The notes: generated by a model from the sequence alone, not told the origin. A stretch of 64,000 bases of DNA from Bacteroides ihuae (GCF_900104585.1 NZ_FNVX01000005.1:62001-126000), one strand, 5' to 3'; positions 17,986 to 27,836 are shown, counted from the first letter of the stretch. Made by a program: numbers and translations.

Positions 17986-20900
17986 TTATTCAGCATCTTT
18001 TCCCCAAGCTTGGTTGGCCAGACGTTTGTAGTTGCCATATCTCCACTTAGCGTTATCTTCTGCAGCTTTGAATAGTTCAGCAGCTTCAGTAGGACATTGC
18101 TTCATTACAGAGCTGTAACGTACTTCACCCTTCAAGAAGTTTTGGAATTCATCCCAGTTTGGCTCTTTCGAATCAAGCAAGAATGGGTTCTTTCCTTCTG
18201 CCTCCAAAGCAGGATTGTAACGCCACAAGTGCCAGTAACCGCACTTAACAGCATCGTCTTGCTCTTCCTGAGCTTTGCCCATACCGGCTTTCAAACCGTG
18301 GCTGATACATGGAGAATAAGCGATGATAAGTGATGGTCCGGGATATGCTTCTGCTTCGCGGATAGCTTTCAGTGTTTGAGCTTGGTCGGCACCCATTGCA
18401 ATTTGTGCAACGTATACGTAACCGTAAGTAGTAGCCATCAGACCAAGGTCTTTCTTACGTACTCTCTTACCTGAAGCAGCAAACTTAGCGATAGCACCTA
18501 CCGGAGTCGATTTAGATGACTGTCCACCCGTGTTTGAGTAAATCTCAGTGTCAAGTACTAAGATGTTTATATCTTTACCACTGGCAATTGCGTGGTCAAG
18601 GCCACCATAACCGATGTCATAAGAAGCACCGTCACCACCAATGATCCATTGAGAACGTTTCACTAGGTAGTGTTTCAAAGAAGCAATTTCTTTGCAATGT
18701 TTGCAATCGCAAGCCTCTACCAATGGAACGATCTTTTCAGTCAGTTCTTTGGTCTTATCAGCATTAAGCATATTCTCTACCCATTCACTGAATAAAGCTT
18801 TTAACTCATCTGAGCAGCAATCTGACGCCTGAGCTTCAGTCATCAATCTTGCAATACGAGCACGCATCTTTTCGTTAGCAAGTTCCATACCCATACCGAA
18901 TTCGCAGAAGTCTTCGAACAATGAATTAGCCCAAGCAGGTCCTTGTCCGTCTTCATTTGTAGTATAAGGAGTAGCAGGTACTGAACCAGAGTAGATAGAT
19001 GAACATCCAGTAGCGTTGGCCACCATTTCGCGGTCACCAAACAACTGAGTGATCAGTTTCACATAAGGAGTTTCACCGCAACCAGAGCAAGCTCCTGAGA
19101 ACTCGAACAATGGAGTTGCAAACTGAGAATTCTTCACGTTAGACTTAACATCTACCAGGTGTTGTTTGCTCTTCACTGTGTCAACACAATATTCCCAGTT
19201 AGGAACTTCTTTTAATTGAGATTCCAAGTGCTTCATAGTCAAAGCCTTGCCACCCTTTTTTGGGTTACCCGGACATACATCAACACAGTTGTTGCAACCC
19301 AAGCAGTCAAGAGCACTCACCTGAATACGGAAAGTCATATCAGCAAATTGTTTACCAACAGCCTTCAGTGTTGTAAAGTTAGCCGATTTTTGTTCTTCTG
19401 TATCGAGAACGAATGGACGGATACAAGCGTGAGGACAAACATAAGCACACTTATTACATTGGATACAGTTTTCGGGTTCCCATTCAGGAACGAAAGCTGC
19501 AACGCCACGTTTTTCGTACTTAGCTGTTCCTTGTTGCCATGTTCCGTCTTCAATACCTTTGAAAGCAGAAACAGGAAGTAAGTCACCATCTTGTGCATTT
19601 ACAGGATAAACAACTTCGTTAATAAATGCCGGGTGATTATTCTTTGCTTCACTTTCGTCAGACAAGTTAGCCCAAGAAGGATCTACAGTCATTTGTTTGT
19701 ATTCGCCACCACGATCTACAGCTGCGTAGTTCTTGTTGATCACATCTTCACCCTTCTTGCCGTAAGATTTCACAATGAATTTCTTCATTTGTTCAACAGC
19801 CAGATCAACAGGGATTACAGCTGTGATACGGAAGAATGCAGATTGAAGAATCGTATTGGTACGGTTGCCCAAACCAATTTCTTGTGCTATCTGTGTAGCG
19901 TTGATATAATAAACAGTAATATTATTCTTAGCAAAATTACGTTTTACTTTATTTGGCAGATTCTTGGCCAACTCTTCATCATTCCAGATTGTGTTCAGCA
20001 AGAAAGTACCGTTCTTCTGCAAACCGCGAGTTACGTCGTACATTTTTAGGTAAGCCTGTACGTGGCATGCTACGAAGTTTGGAGTGTTTACCAAATAAGT
20101 AGAGCGGATAGCAGTATTACCAAAACGAAGGTGAGAACAAGTAAAACCACCTGATTTCTTCGAGTCATAAGAGAAATATGCCTGGCAATATTTGTCAGTA
20201 TTGTCTCCGATGATCTTCACCGAGTTCTTGTTTGCGCCCACGGTACCATCAGCACCTAAACCGTAGAATTTAGCTTCGTACATACCTTCACCACCTAAAG
20301 CGATTTCTTCTTTCATCGGTAGAGAAGTAAATGTTACATCATCTACAATACCGATTGTGAAATGGTTCTTTGGTAATGGCAATGCAAGGTTCTCGAATAC
20401 AGAAAGAATCTGCGCAGGAGTTGTATCTTTAGAAGAAAGGCCATAACGTCCACCAACGATAACCGGAGCGTTTTCTGTTCCGTAGAAGCAGTCTTTAACG
20501 TCCAAATATAGAGGTTCTCCGTTAGCACCCGGTTCTTTTGTTCTGTCGAGTACTGCAATGTTTTTAACCGTTTTAGGCACGGCACCAAGGAAATGCTTAG
20601 CAGAGAATGGGCGGTACAAGTGTACAGAAACCAAACCTACTTTCTCTCCTAGAGAAGTTAAGTGGTCGATAGCTTCGCGAGCAGCTTCAGTAACAGATCC
20701 CATAGCGATAATAACACGCTCAGCATCTTCAGCTCCGTAGTAATCGAATAAGTTATGTTTGCGGCCTGTGATTTTCGCGATTTCATTCATATATTCCTCT
20801 ACGATAGCAGGAACATCCTCGTAGAAAGAGTTAGCTGCTTCTCTGTGTTGGAAGTATACATCAGGGTTTTCGGCCATACCACGTGCTACTGGAGCAGATG

Positions 20901-21531
20901 GGTTAAGGGCACGTTTGCGGAATTCAGCTAAAGCATCTTGATCGATCAGCGGAGCCAAATCCTCGTTTTCCAACATTTCAATCTTTTGAATTTCGTGTGA
21001 TGTACGGAATCCGTCGAAGATGTTCATGAAAGGGATGCGAGATTTCAGTGTAGCTAAATGCGATACACCTGAAAGGTCCATCACCTCTTGTACAGAACCT
21101 TCTACCAACATAGCAAAACCTGTCTGGCGAGCAGCCATTACATCTTGGTGATCTCCGAAGATAGACAGTGCTTGAGTTGCCAATGCGCGTGCCGATACGT
21201 GGAACACACATGGGAGCAATTCACCTGAAATCTTATACATATTCGGAATCATCAAAAGAAGACCCTGAGAAGCTGTATAAGTAGTAGTCAATGCGCCAGC
21301 CTGAAGTGAACCATGAAGAGCACCTGCGGCACCGCCTTCTGATTGCATTTCCTGCACCAATACTGTTTCGCCGAAGATGTTCTTACGTCCTGCGGCAGCC
21401 CATTCGTCTACGTATTCGGCCATAGTCGAAGATGGAGTGATAGGATAAATCGCAGCTACTTCCGAGAACATATACGAGATATGCGCAGCAGCCTGATTAC
21501 CATCACAAGTGATGAATTTCTTCTTAGTCAT
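17986..21531 (-). CDS. nifJ: Pyruvate:ferredoxin (flavodoxin) oxidoreductase
   Basis: 1181-aa single-chain PFOR, the full length for the homodimeric type. It converts pyruvate and CoA to acetyl-CoA and CO2 with reduced ferredoxin, a central step of anaerobic metabolism. Visible parts: N-terminal pyrimidine-binding domain with YPITPSSTMAEYVDEWA, the two [4Fe-4S] motifs CIQCNKCAYVCP and CLGCNNCVDVCP in the ferredoxin domain (about 690-760), the proximal cluster Cys in GACSGCGE, and the TPP motif beginning GDGASYDIGYGG with the downstream NTGGQSSKSTP. A predicted AAA ATPase gene ends 29 nt upstream on the same strand. The gene ends at a terminator shared with the patatin gene. Confidence 0.97.
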   Translation of the reverse strand: MTKKKFITCDGNQAAAHISYMFSEVAAIYPITPSSTMAEYVDEWAAAGRKNIFGETVLVQEMQSEGGAAGALHGSLQAGALTTTYTASQGLLLMIPNMYKISGELLPCVFHVSARALATQALSIFGDHQDVMAARQTGFAMLVEGSVQEVMDLSGVSHLATLKSRIPFMNIFDGFRTSHEIQKIEMLENEDLAPLIDQDALAEFRKRALNPSAPVARGMAENPDVYFQHREAANSFYEDVPAIVEEYMNEIAKITGRKHNLFDYYGAEDAERVIIAMGSVTEAAREAIDHLTSLGEKVGLVSVHLYRPFSAKHFLGAVPKTVKNIAVLDRTKEPGANGEPLYLDVKDCFYGTENAPVIVGGRYGLSSKDTTPAQILSVFENLALPLPKNHFTIGIVDDVTFTSLPMKEEIALGGEGMYEAKFYGLGADGTVGANKNSVKIIGDNTDKYCQAYFSYDSKKSGGFTCSHLRFGNTAIRSTYLVNTPNFVACHVQAYLKMYDVTRGLQKNGTFLLNTIWNDEELAKNLPNKVKRNFAKNNITVYYINATQIAQEIGLGNRTNTILQSAFFRITAVIPVDLAVEQMKKFIVKSYGKKGEDVINKNYAAVDRGGEYKQMTVDPSWANLSDESEAKNNHPAFINEVVYPVNAQDGDLLPVSAFKGIEDGTWQQGTAKYEKRGVAAFVPEWEPENCIQCNKCAYVCPHACIRPFVLDTEEQKSANFTTLKAVGKQFADMTFRIQVSALDCLGCNNCVDVCPGNPKKGGKALTMKHLESQLKEVPNWEYCVDTVKSKQHLVDVKSNVKNSQFATPLFEFSGACSGCGETPYVKLITQLFGDREMVANATGCSSIYSGSVPATPYTTNEDGQGPAWANSLFEDFCEFGMGMELANEKMRARIARLMTEAQASDCCSDELKALFSEWVENMLNADKTKELTEKIVPLVEACDCKHCKEIASLKHYLVKRSQWIIGGDGASYDIGYGGLDHAIASGKDINILVLDTEIYSNTGGQSSKSTPVGAIAKFAASGKRVRKKDLGLMATTYGYVYVAQIAMGADQAQTLKAIREAEAYPGPSLIIAYSPCISHGLKAGMGKAQEEQDDAVKCGYWHLWRYNPALEAEGKNPFLLDSKEPNWDEFQNFLKGEVRYSSVMKQCPTEAAELFKAAEDNAKWRYGNYKRLANQAWGKDAE

Positions 21532-21560
21532 AACTAAATTATTATTTTAAGTAAAAGATA

Positions 21561-22739
21561 TTAATACAAAAAGCCGAATATCCAGAGTGGTATCTGGTTA
21601 CCGCGGCCTATTTCCGCTTTGTGCATGGCATACGTCACGTTCGAGCTATTCTTTATTTTAGATCCATCGCAGCATATTTTAAACGGCATTGTTTCATCCA
21701 CCAAAAAGGAGGAATTCTTATCGCCTTTATGTAACTTATGGTCCTTATACATTGTGTTAAGAAAGAATGTGTCGAGTACATCCTGTTCATCTACATTCAG
21801 AGGATAGATGGAATACATCAGATTGGTGTTGTGTAGCATGATCTTTGATGGCTTCTTTGGAAATTCTTCTCCCCGTGGATAGACCATGTTGATCATTCGT
21901 GCATCAGCAAGGTATTTGATGTAGTTCATCACCGTTGCCCGTGATGTCTGTATGTCACTAGCCAATTGGCTTACGTTGGGTGCTTTGGGACCCTCTACAG
22001 CCAGTAAGTATAATAGTTTCTTTATCTTTGAGAGATATTTCAGCTCTATCTGTTTGATCAGTAGTATATCTACTTCTACCATCATATTCATGGTCTTCAA
22101 TAGATTCTCGGAGAAATTGCGTTTCTCGAGGAAAAAAGGATAGAAGCCATGGTGCAGATAATCTTGAAAATAGTCTAATGGTTTAACTTTCGAAAGTATG
22201 CCTTTGGCTATCTGTTCGTGATTGTTGATTATCTCTTCGAGTGTATATGATCTGAATCTCATTCCTGTTTGGAGATTCAGAAATTCACGAAAAGAAAACC
22301 CTCTTAAATTGTAACTTTTTACAATATCTCCCAAATCAAGGTTTTCTTCTTTCAGTCTCATCACAGATGAGCCAGTGAAAACAATCTTTAGATTAGGAAA
22401 ACGATCGTAGCACATGCGCAATTCTTTGCTCCATCCATCGTATTTAAAGACCTGGTCGATAAGTAACACTTTTCCTCCATGGCGGTGGAATTCACTAACG
22501 AAATCGACGATCGTATTTCCGGAGAAATAGAAATTGTTCATGTTGATAAAGAGGCAAGAACGGTCTGTACCGAACTTCTCTTTGGCGTACTGAAGCAAAA
22601 AAGTCGTTTTTCCTACTCCTCGAGTTCCTTTAATACCTATGAGACGGTCGTTCCAATCTATTTCATCCATCAGATCGCGACGTACAGGGGCATTGGTGTG
22701 CTCTACAAGATAAGTGTGTGTACGGTAGAATGCTTCCAT
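21561..22739 (-). CDS. AAA-family ATPase (AAA_14 / DUF4143 type) with altered Walker B
   Basis: 392-aa protein of the AAA_14-DUF4143 family common in Bacteroidetes. Walker A is GIKGTRGVGKTT (35-46). Walker B reads KVLLIDQVFKY, with Asp95 followed by Gln where the family normally has Glu. Sensor-like IVFTGSS follows near residue 127. A winged-helix-like segment with VSQLASDIQTSRATVMNYI occupies about 255-285, and a DUF4143-type C-terminus ends the protein. Biological role of the family is unclear. It sits 29 nt upstream of nifJ in the same direction, but has its own well-formed promoter; the link to nifJ may be only positional. Confidence 0.8.
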   Translation of the reverse strand: MEAFYRTHTYLVEHTNAPVRRDLMDEIDWNDRLIGIKGTRGVGKTTFLLQYAKEKFGTDRSCLFINMNNFYFSGNTIVDFVSEFHRHGGKVLLIDQVFKYDGWSKELRMCYDRFPNLKIVFTGSSVMRLKEENLDLGDIVKSYNLRGFSFREFLNLQTGMRFRSYTLEEIINNHEQIAKGILSKVKPLDYFQDYLHHGFYPFFLEKRNFSENLLKTMNMMVEVDILLIKQIELKYLSKIKKLLYLLAVEGPKAPNVSQLASDIQTSRATVMNYIKYLADARMINMVYPRGEEFPKKPSKIMLHNTNLMYSIYPLNVDEQDVLDTFFLNTMYKDHKLHKGDKNSSFLVDETMPFKICCDGSKIKNSSNVTYAMHKAEIGRGNQIPLWIFGFLY

Positions 22740-22762
22740 TTATTCAATAGTTTTTCGGGGTA

Positions 22763-22794
22763 CAAATATAGCCCTTTATTCTGATATTTGCAAA
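22763..22794 (-). promoter_or_regulatory. Bacteroides promoter (-33 TTTG and -7 TATATTTG) for the AAA ATPase gene
   Basis: On the minus strand TTTG (22791-22794) is followed after 20 nt by TATATTTG (22763-22770). Both elements and the spacer fit the Bacteroides consensus, and the start codon lies 24 nt further. Confidence 0.75.
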
Positions 22795-23405
22795 GTAGAG
22801 ATAGCAAAAGATGATTTTTATCCCATAATTTATATTTTATAACGTTGTGACAGTTTGCTCTTTTGGAGAGCTCAGATTTTCGTATATCGCCTCTCTGTCG
22901 GTAAGGTTGCTTAAAAATGTCTTTATTTGAAGTTTATACTTTCTATTTTGTTTGTTTTGGGTTATCAATTGTGTTATATTGATTGGCGAACTATACTTTT
23001 TCCTGTTGATTGTCTTTGAATAAGCTGATGCTGGTAATAAAGGTGCAATTTTAAGACTCTCTTTGAGGTGAAGGATCTGGACTAAAAGTAAGCGGTTCTT
23101 TTTACATTTGTATGCTTAAGACGTTAGATAATAGGGATATATAGGCGTTTTTAGAAAGTGCCGTAGTCTTTTGCCCTAACTGCAACCGTCTTTTTACTCA
23201 ACTACTGCCTTCTTTTGGGTAAAGAGAACCGTTCTTTGGGATGAAAAGCAAGCTTCTTTCGGTTGAAACGAGCTCTTTTTTGTGTAATTTTGCCCTATAA
23301 TTCGGCTATTTTTCTCTACTAGAGCTTTTCTAGATGCTTTAGAGGTTAGTGTAATGTGCTGTTTTAGTTGTTTTATGCTTTAATTTTTATAATTATGGTA
23401 TCATA
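22795..23405. other. Intergenic region with degenerate repeats, no gene seen
   Basis: No convincing reading frame is present. The right part (about 23160-23280) contains repeated short motifs, CTTTTGCCC, CTGCAACCGT, GAGAACCGTTCTTT and TTTCGGTTGAAA, similar to those near 56456-56515. A TAATTTTG -7 candidate at 23285-23292 may serve the next gene. Confidence 0.5.
23285..23292 (+). promoter_or_regulatory. Candidate -7 element for the ATP-grasp-like gene
   Basis: TAATTTTG matches TAnnTTTG, 113 nt upstream of the start codon. No clear -33 box is seen. Confidence 0.35.
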
Positions 23406-24590
23406 ATGTCAAAAAAGAATCTATATATTTTCAATCCGGATAATGATCTGGCTTTGGCCAATGGCGACGAGAATTACATGCCACCTGCTTCGGCTAGGCA
23501 AATGACGACCGATCTTGCTTTGCTTCCTGTGTGGTATGCCGCTTCTAGTGGTGATGTGCTGGCTTCATCGGCTTATAATCTAACCTTTCTGACTGAAATG
23601 CAAGAGTTGTTTTCTTTATCTGCAAACTTGATTACTGAACCGGAGGTGGCTGGGAAGGAGCATGTACAACCTGTTCCTTGGGGATGGAATGCTGCTTTGC
23701 GCAAACGACTTTTGCTATTGAATGTGCAAGAAGAGTCAATGCCTACGTTGGAACAGTTGGGCAGGTTGACACAGTTGTCTCATCGTTCTACGGCGGTAGA
23801 ACTACTGCCTAAAATTCAACTGAATGAAGGCTTTTGTGGAGAGTCTGCTTACCTTAAAACGGTAGATGATGTGAAGGTATTTGTGGAAGATCATCAAGAA
23901 AGCATACTTAAAGCACCTTTATCAGGTAGTGGTAAGGGGTTAAACCGTTGCAAAGGGCTTTTTACTCCAGCCATTAGTGGTTGGTGTGCCCGTGTTGCTG
24001 AGCGCCAGGGTGGGGTAGCGGCTGAACCTCTGTATGAGAAAGCCGAAGATTTTGCAATGGAGTTCTTTGCTGATGGAGCGGGTCATGTTTCCTTTATGGG
24101 TTACTCTCTTTTTCGCACAGGTAGCGGAGGTGCTTACGAAGGCAATGATTTATTATCCAATGAACTTATAGAGGAGCGTCTGACTCGGTATGTTCCATTA
24201 TCTGATTTGCATCAATTACGAGTTTCTTTGGAGGAGGAGTTATCTCAGATAGTAGGTGCGGACTATAGCGGTTATCTGGGCGTAGATATGATGGTTTGCA
24301 TTTTTGCCGATCAACCCCGATATCGTATCCATCCATGTGTGGAGATAAACCTACGTATGAATATGGGCTTGGTGGCTCGGATGTTTTATGATCGATATGT
24401 GCAATCGGAGGCTACAGGGATATTCCGTATTGAATATTCAGCTACTGCCGGAGAAGCGTTGACTAAACATCAAGAGCGCACACTGAAGTATCCTTTGCGG
24501 ATCACTCAGAATCGTCTTTCATCAGGCTATCTATCATTGACTCCCATTACCGGAAAGACTCATTATTCTGCTTGGGTGTTGGTGGAATAA
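23406..24590 (+). CDS. Conserved hypothetical protein, ATP-grasp-like
   Basis: 394 aa, no signal peptide. The N-terminus YIFNPDNDLALANGDENYMPP (first 25 residues, clipped here to its core NPDNDLALANG) is distinctive of a conserved Bacteroidetes family without a known role. The second half looks like an ATP-grasp fold: a Lys-bearing strand and Gly-rich loop LKAPLSGSGKGL, an acidic AEDFAMEFFADG strand, GYLGVDMMV, and a terminal HPCVEINLRMNMG that could hold the Mg2+ ligands. ATP-grasp enzymes ligate a carboxylate to an amine or thiol. Substrate is not deducible. It converges on the GHL10 gene with only 6 nt between their stops. Confidence 0.6.
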   Translation: MSKKNLYIFNPDNDLALANGDENYMPPASARQMTTDLALLPVWYAASSGDVLASSAYNLTFLTEMQELFSLSANLITEPEVAGKEHVQPVPWGWNAALRKRLLLLNVQEESMPTLEQLGRLTQLSHRSTAVELLPKIQLNEGFCGESAYLKTVDDVKVFVEDHQESILKAPLSGSGKGLNRCKGLFTPAISGWCARVAERQGGVAAEPLYEKAEDFAMEFFADGAGHVSFMGYSLFRTGSGGAYEGNDLLSNELIEERLTRYVPLSDLHQLRVSLEEELSQIVGADYSGYLGVDMMVCIFADQPRYRIHPCVEINLRMNMGLVARMFYDRYVQSEATGIFRIEYSATAGEALTKHQERTLKYPLRITQNRLSSGYLSLTPITGKTHYSAWVLVE

Positions 24591-24596
24591 AAGTGC

Positions 24597-26054
24597 TTAA
24601 GGATGATCCAATTGCACCGCTTTGCTCTCGTTGCCATAACGATCGACAGCAGATACAGCAAAGTAATCTTTTGCTTCCCAAGGGTGAAGTGGAGCATATA
24701 TAAAATTGTTTCCCTGTACGTGCGGCGCAACAATGTTCTCTGCCAGACTGGTATCCACCGGGTATAAGTCGGAAGCATAAATTACATAATAAGGGTCGTT
24801 ACGCTTGTCATTATCCTGTGAGGGCGTCCAGTTTAGTTTTGCATATCCACCTTCGTATTTCATTGTGAGCTTCTCGGGCATTGTTGGTGGCACACTGTCC
24901 AGCCACGTCATAGCAGGTTGGAGAGCCGGAGTTGAATAGTATGATTCGCTCAACTCTTCGTATAGCCCTTGTATGTTTTCTATCAGATATTTCACACGGT
25001 AGTGTCCTTGTCCCGCAAGTCCGTTAGCTCTTACAAAGTTTATTTGTCGTTCCACTTCATCTCGCTTCCAGTTGCCTTCGGAAGGACTTAGAAAATAGAT
25101 TCCCAGTCCGGGTATGATCTGTCTGCCATTACTATGCTCCTGCCAGTCGAGTGCAAAAGGATAAAAACTGTTGCCTCTAAAGTACATCATTGGGTAGATT
25201 TGATCTTGTATTCCCTCTTCCAGCCAACCTTGTGCATCTTGATACACCGTATAGAAAGCATTAAAACCGCGAGAAGAATAGCGAGATGTGTCACGGAACT
25301 TACCTACCGGACAAGTACTTACTTTCACCCATGGCTTTAAGGCTTTTACACCTTTATATATATAGCGCACAATGTCCGTCAAGTTATCTCGTCTCCATTG
25401 ATCAATGTTTCTGCCTTTTCCGTACTGGCGGAATTCCTTATTATCAGGGAAGCGTGGAGCATTCTCCGGATAGCGTAGGTAGTCGAAATGCACTCCGTCT
25501 ATATCGTATCGGGTGACCATCTCATTGACCAACTTCATTAGATATTCTTTAGTGCCCGGATTGCCCGGATTTAAGAACCATTCCGTTTTATAAGGTACGC
25601 AGATGCTTCTATTCTGTACGGTTACAGATTTATTGCCCTGTGCCGCTACATGTCTTCTGTTTCCAAGCGGTATGCTGACTATCCAAGCATGGCATTCCAT
25701 TCCTCGCTTATGGCACTCCTCAACGGCAAAAGTCAATGGGTCGTATCCGGGGTCTCTTCCTGTCTGTCCGGTTAAGATGGAGTTGAACGGCTCAAACTCT
25801 GAAGCATATAGCACATCTCCACGGGTACGGGCTTGAAAGAGTACCGTGTTGAAATTGGCTGCTTTCAGCTTATCGAGAATAGCGACTAATTCGGCTTGTT
25901 GGCGACGTATACCGTCTGGACTCGTTGCTTTGGCTTGAGGCCAATCCAGCCCGTAAACAGCGGTGACCCAAGCTGCTCGTACTTCATATTTTGGGTTCGC
26001 TTTGACCGGAGTCAAGCAGAGTATTAATAGGAGTGAAAGTATATAGCGATGCAT
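24597..26054 (-). CDS. GHL10-type family 10 glycosylhydrolase, secreted
   Basis: 485 aa with a signal peptide ending near VKAN (residue 20). The TIM-barrel domain (PF02638-like, GHL10) covers about 25-330, with RAAWVTAVYGLDWP, TVLFQARTRGD, EECHKRGMECHAW, VHFDYLRYP and the strand-end DQIYPMMYF. The C-terminal 90 residues look like an Fn3 domain. The family is thought to act on cell-surface glycans, possibly peptidoglycan-derived or exopolysaccharide, but few members are characterised. A paralogue lies at 37872-39368. A -7 element (26080-26087) sits back to back with that of the divergent cstA gene. Confidence 0.82.
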   Translation of the reverse strand: MHRYILSLLLILCLTPVKANPKYEVRAAWVTAVYGLDWPQAKATSPDGIRRQQAELVAILDKLKAANFNTVLFQARTRGDVLYASEFEPFNSILTGQTGRDPGYDPLTFAVEECHKRGMECHAWIVSIPLGNRRHVAAQGNKSVTVQNRSICVPYKTEWFLNPGNPGTKEYLMKLVNEMVTRYDIDGVHFDYLRYPENAPRFPDNKEFRQYGKGRNIDQWRRDNLTDIVRYIYKGVKALKPWVKVSTCPVGKFRDTSRYSSRGFNAFYTVYQDAQGWLEEGIQDQIYPMMYFRGNSFYPFALDWQEHSNGRQIIPGLGIYFLSPSEGNWKRDEVERQINFVRANGLAGQGHYRVKYLIENIQGLYEELSESYYSTPALQPAMTWLDSVPPTMPEKLTMKYEGGYAKLNWTPSQDNDKRNDPYYVIYASDLYPVDTSLAENIVAPHVQGNNFIYAPLHPWEAKDYFAVSAVDRYGNESKAVQLDHP

Positions 26055-26079
26055 GAGCTTATCGTTCTTTTAATTTATG

Positions 26080-26087
26080 CAAAGGTA
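26080..26087 (-). promoter_or_regulatory. -7 element for the GHL10 gene
   Basis: Minus-strand TACCTTTG matches TAnnTTTG, 26 nt from the start codon. Confidence 0.6.
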
Positions 26088-26129
26088 GCAAAAGTGTTGG
26101 TATTGTTGTGTCGTTTCGGGAGATTATGC

Positions 26130-26137
26130 TACATTTG
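26130..26137 (+). promoter_or_regulatory. -7 element for cstA
   Basis: TACATTTG matches TAnnTTTG; a GTTG at 26105-26108 could be a weak -33 box with about 21 nt between. The cstA ATG is 22 nt downstream. Confidence 0.55.
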
Positions 26138-26158
26138 TGACAGCTAAAACGCCACGTC

Positions 26159-27580
26159 ATGATTACTTTTACTATTTGCCTATTGACCCTTATTGCCGGA
26201 TACTTCATCTATGGGCGTATTATCGAACGCATGTTTGTGCCTGATGACCGACCGACTCCTGCTATGACTCAAGCCGATGGTGTCGATTTTATTCCATTGC
26301 CTACATGGAAGATCTTTATGATACAGTTTCTCAATATAGCCGGACTAGGTCCTATCTTCGGAGCTATTATGGGAGCAAAGTTTGGCACAGCTTCTTACCT
26401 TTGGATTGTGCTCGGGAGTATTTTTGCCGGAGCTACGCATGATTATCTTGCCGGTATGCTCTCGTTGAGGCACAACGGCGAGAGCCTACCCGAAATTATA
26501 GGACGCTATTTGGGGTTGCCTACCAAACAAGTGATGCGTGGTTTCACTGTCATTCTCATGATTTTAGTCGGTTCAGTCTTTGTTGCAGGCCCTGCAGGTC
26601 TTTTAGCTAAGTTGACGCCCGAATCTTTGGATACTACTTTTTGGATTATTATTGTTTTCCTTTATTATATATTGGCCACCTTGCTGCCTATTGATAAGAT
26701 TATAGGGAAGATATATCCGATATTTGCAGCCGCTTTGTTGTTTATGGCTGTAGGCATTCTTGTGATGCTTTATGTGCATCATCCGGCATTACCCGAATTT
26801 TGGGACGGATTGCAGAACACCCATCCTAATGCCAAGACATTGCCTATTTTTCCTATTATGTTTGTGAGTATCGCTTGTGGTGCCATCTCTGGTTTTCATG
26901 CAACACAAAGCCCGTTGATGGCGAGATGCATGAAGAGCGAACGCCATGGACGCCCCGTCTTCTATGGAGCAATGATCACTGAGGGAATAGTTGCCTTAAT
27001 CTGGGCTGCTGCCGCAACTCACTTTTTTCACGAGCACGGCATGGGTGAAACAAATGCATCCGTCATAGTGGATTCCATTACCAAAGGTTGGCTGGGTAGC
27101 ATGGGAGGCCTTTTGGCTATTCTAGGAGTTATTGCTGCTCCTATTACTTCAGGCGATACAGCCTTCCGTTCTGCGCGTCTCATCGTAGCCGACTTTCTGG
27201 GCTTAGAGCAAAAGAGTATTCGTCGTCGCTTTTATATCTGTGTGCCAATGTTCATTCTTGCCATAGGCTTGTTACTCTATAGTCTTCGAGATAAAAACGG
27301 ATTTGATATTATTTGGCGCTATTTTGCATGGGCCAATCAAACACTTTCCGTCTTTACACTTTGGGCAGTAACGGTATTCTTGGTACAAGCAAGAAAAATG
27401 TATTGGCTTACTCTTCTTCCTGCCTTGTTTATGACGGCTGTTTGCTCTACTTACATTAGTATTGCGCCCGAAGGATTGGGACTTTCACCAAATATTTCTT
27501 TCTTTGTAGGAGCTACTTGCACTTTGCTAGGTGCCGTGTGGTTCATTACTTGGAAAAAACGTTTGCTTAAGCAAACATAA
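26159..27580 (+). CDS. cstA: CstA-type carbon starvation transporter
   Basis: 473-aa polytopic inner-membrane protein of the CstA family, with about a dozen hydrophobic segments. Family hallmarks are YGRIIERMFVPDDRPTPA near the N-terminus, the NIAGLGPIFGAIMGAKFG loop (about 58-75), and FHATQSPLMARCM. It is much shorter than E. coli CstA (about 700 aa) and lacks the C-terminal part, like other Bacteroidetes members. Characterised relatives import peptides or pyruvate. Two small genes follow with tight spacing (19 nt, then a 4-nt overlap), ending at a terminator, so the three probably form one operon. Confidence 0.88.
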   Translation: MITFTICLLTLIAGYFIYGRIIERMFVPDDRPTPAMTQADGVDFIPLPTWKIFMIQFLNIAGLGPIFGAIMGAKFGTASYLWIVLGSIFAGATHDYLAGMLSLRHNGESLPEIIGRYLGLPTKQVMRGFTVILMILVGSVFVAGPAGLLAKLTPESLDTTFWIIIVFLYYILATLLPIDKIIGKIYPIFAAALLFMAVGILVMLYVHHPALPEFWDGLQNTHPNAKTLPIFPIMFVSIACGAISGFHATQSPLMARCMKSERHGRPVFYGAMITEGIVALIWAAAATHFFHEHGMGETNASVIVDSITKGWLGSMGGLLAILGVIAAPITSGDTAFRSARLIVADFLGLEQKSIRRRFYICVPMFILAIGLLLYSLRDKNGFDIIWRYFAWANQTLSVFTLWAVTVFLVQARKMYWLTLLPALFMTAVCSTYISIAPEGLGLSPNISFFVGATCTLLGAVWFITWKKRLLKQT

Positions 27581-27599
27581 ATATAATATAGAATACTGT

Positions 27600-27836
27600 A
27601 TGAAGAAACTGAATAAATCAACTTGGGTAGCGATTGCTTTCCTTATTTATGTGACCGCAACAGGTATTTACCTATTGCCTCGAAACAATGAAATTAGTAG
27701 TGACGAGAAGTTTTTGACTCTTGGCGGAGCATACATTGTTGTGCTTGCCCTTTGGTTGGTACTTAGAAAGAAAGAGCAACGCAAGAAACATCGTGAAGAA
27801 GAGATTAATAATAATAATAATAAATTAAACAAATGA
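27600..27836 (+). CDS. Small inner-membrane protein
   Basis: 78 aa from the ATG at 27600. There are two hydrophobic segments (about 9-25 and 38-56) and a very basic, Asn-rich tail (KKEQRKKHREEEI then a run of Asn encoded by AAT repeats). No family was recognised. It lies 19 nt after cstA and overlaps the next gene by 4 nt (ATGA), so it belongs to the same operon. It may be an accessory protein to the carrier; that is inference from position only. Confidence 0.65.
   Translation: MKKLNKSTWVAIAFLIYVTATGIYLLPRNNEISSDEKFLTLGGAYIVVLALWLVLRKKEQRKKHREEEINNNNNKLNK

Noticed and set aside
19591..20049. 152-codon plus-strand reading frame
   Set aside because: It lies antisense within nifJ and has no start context or family resemblance.
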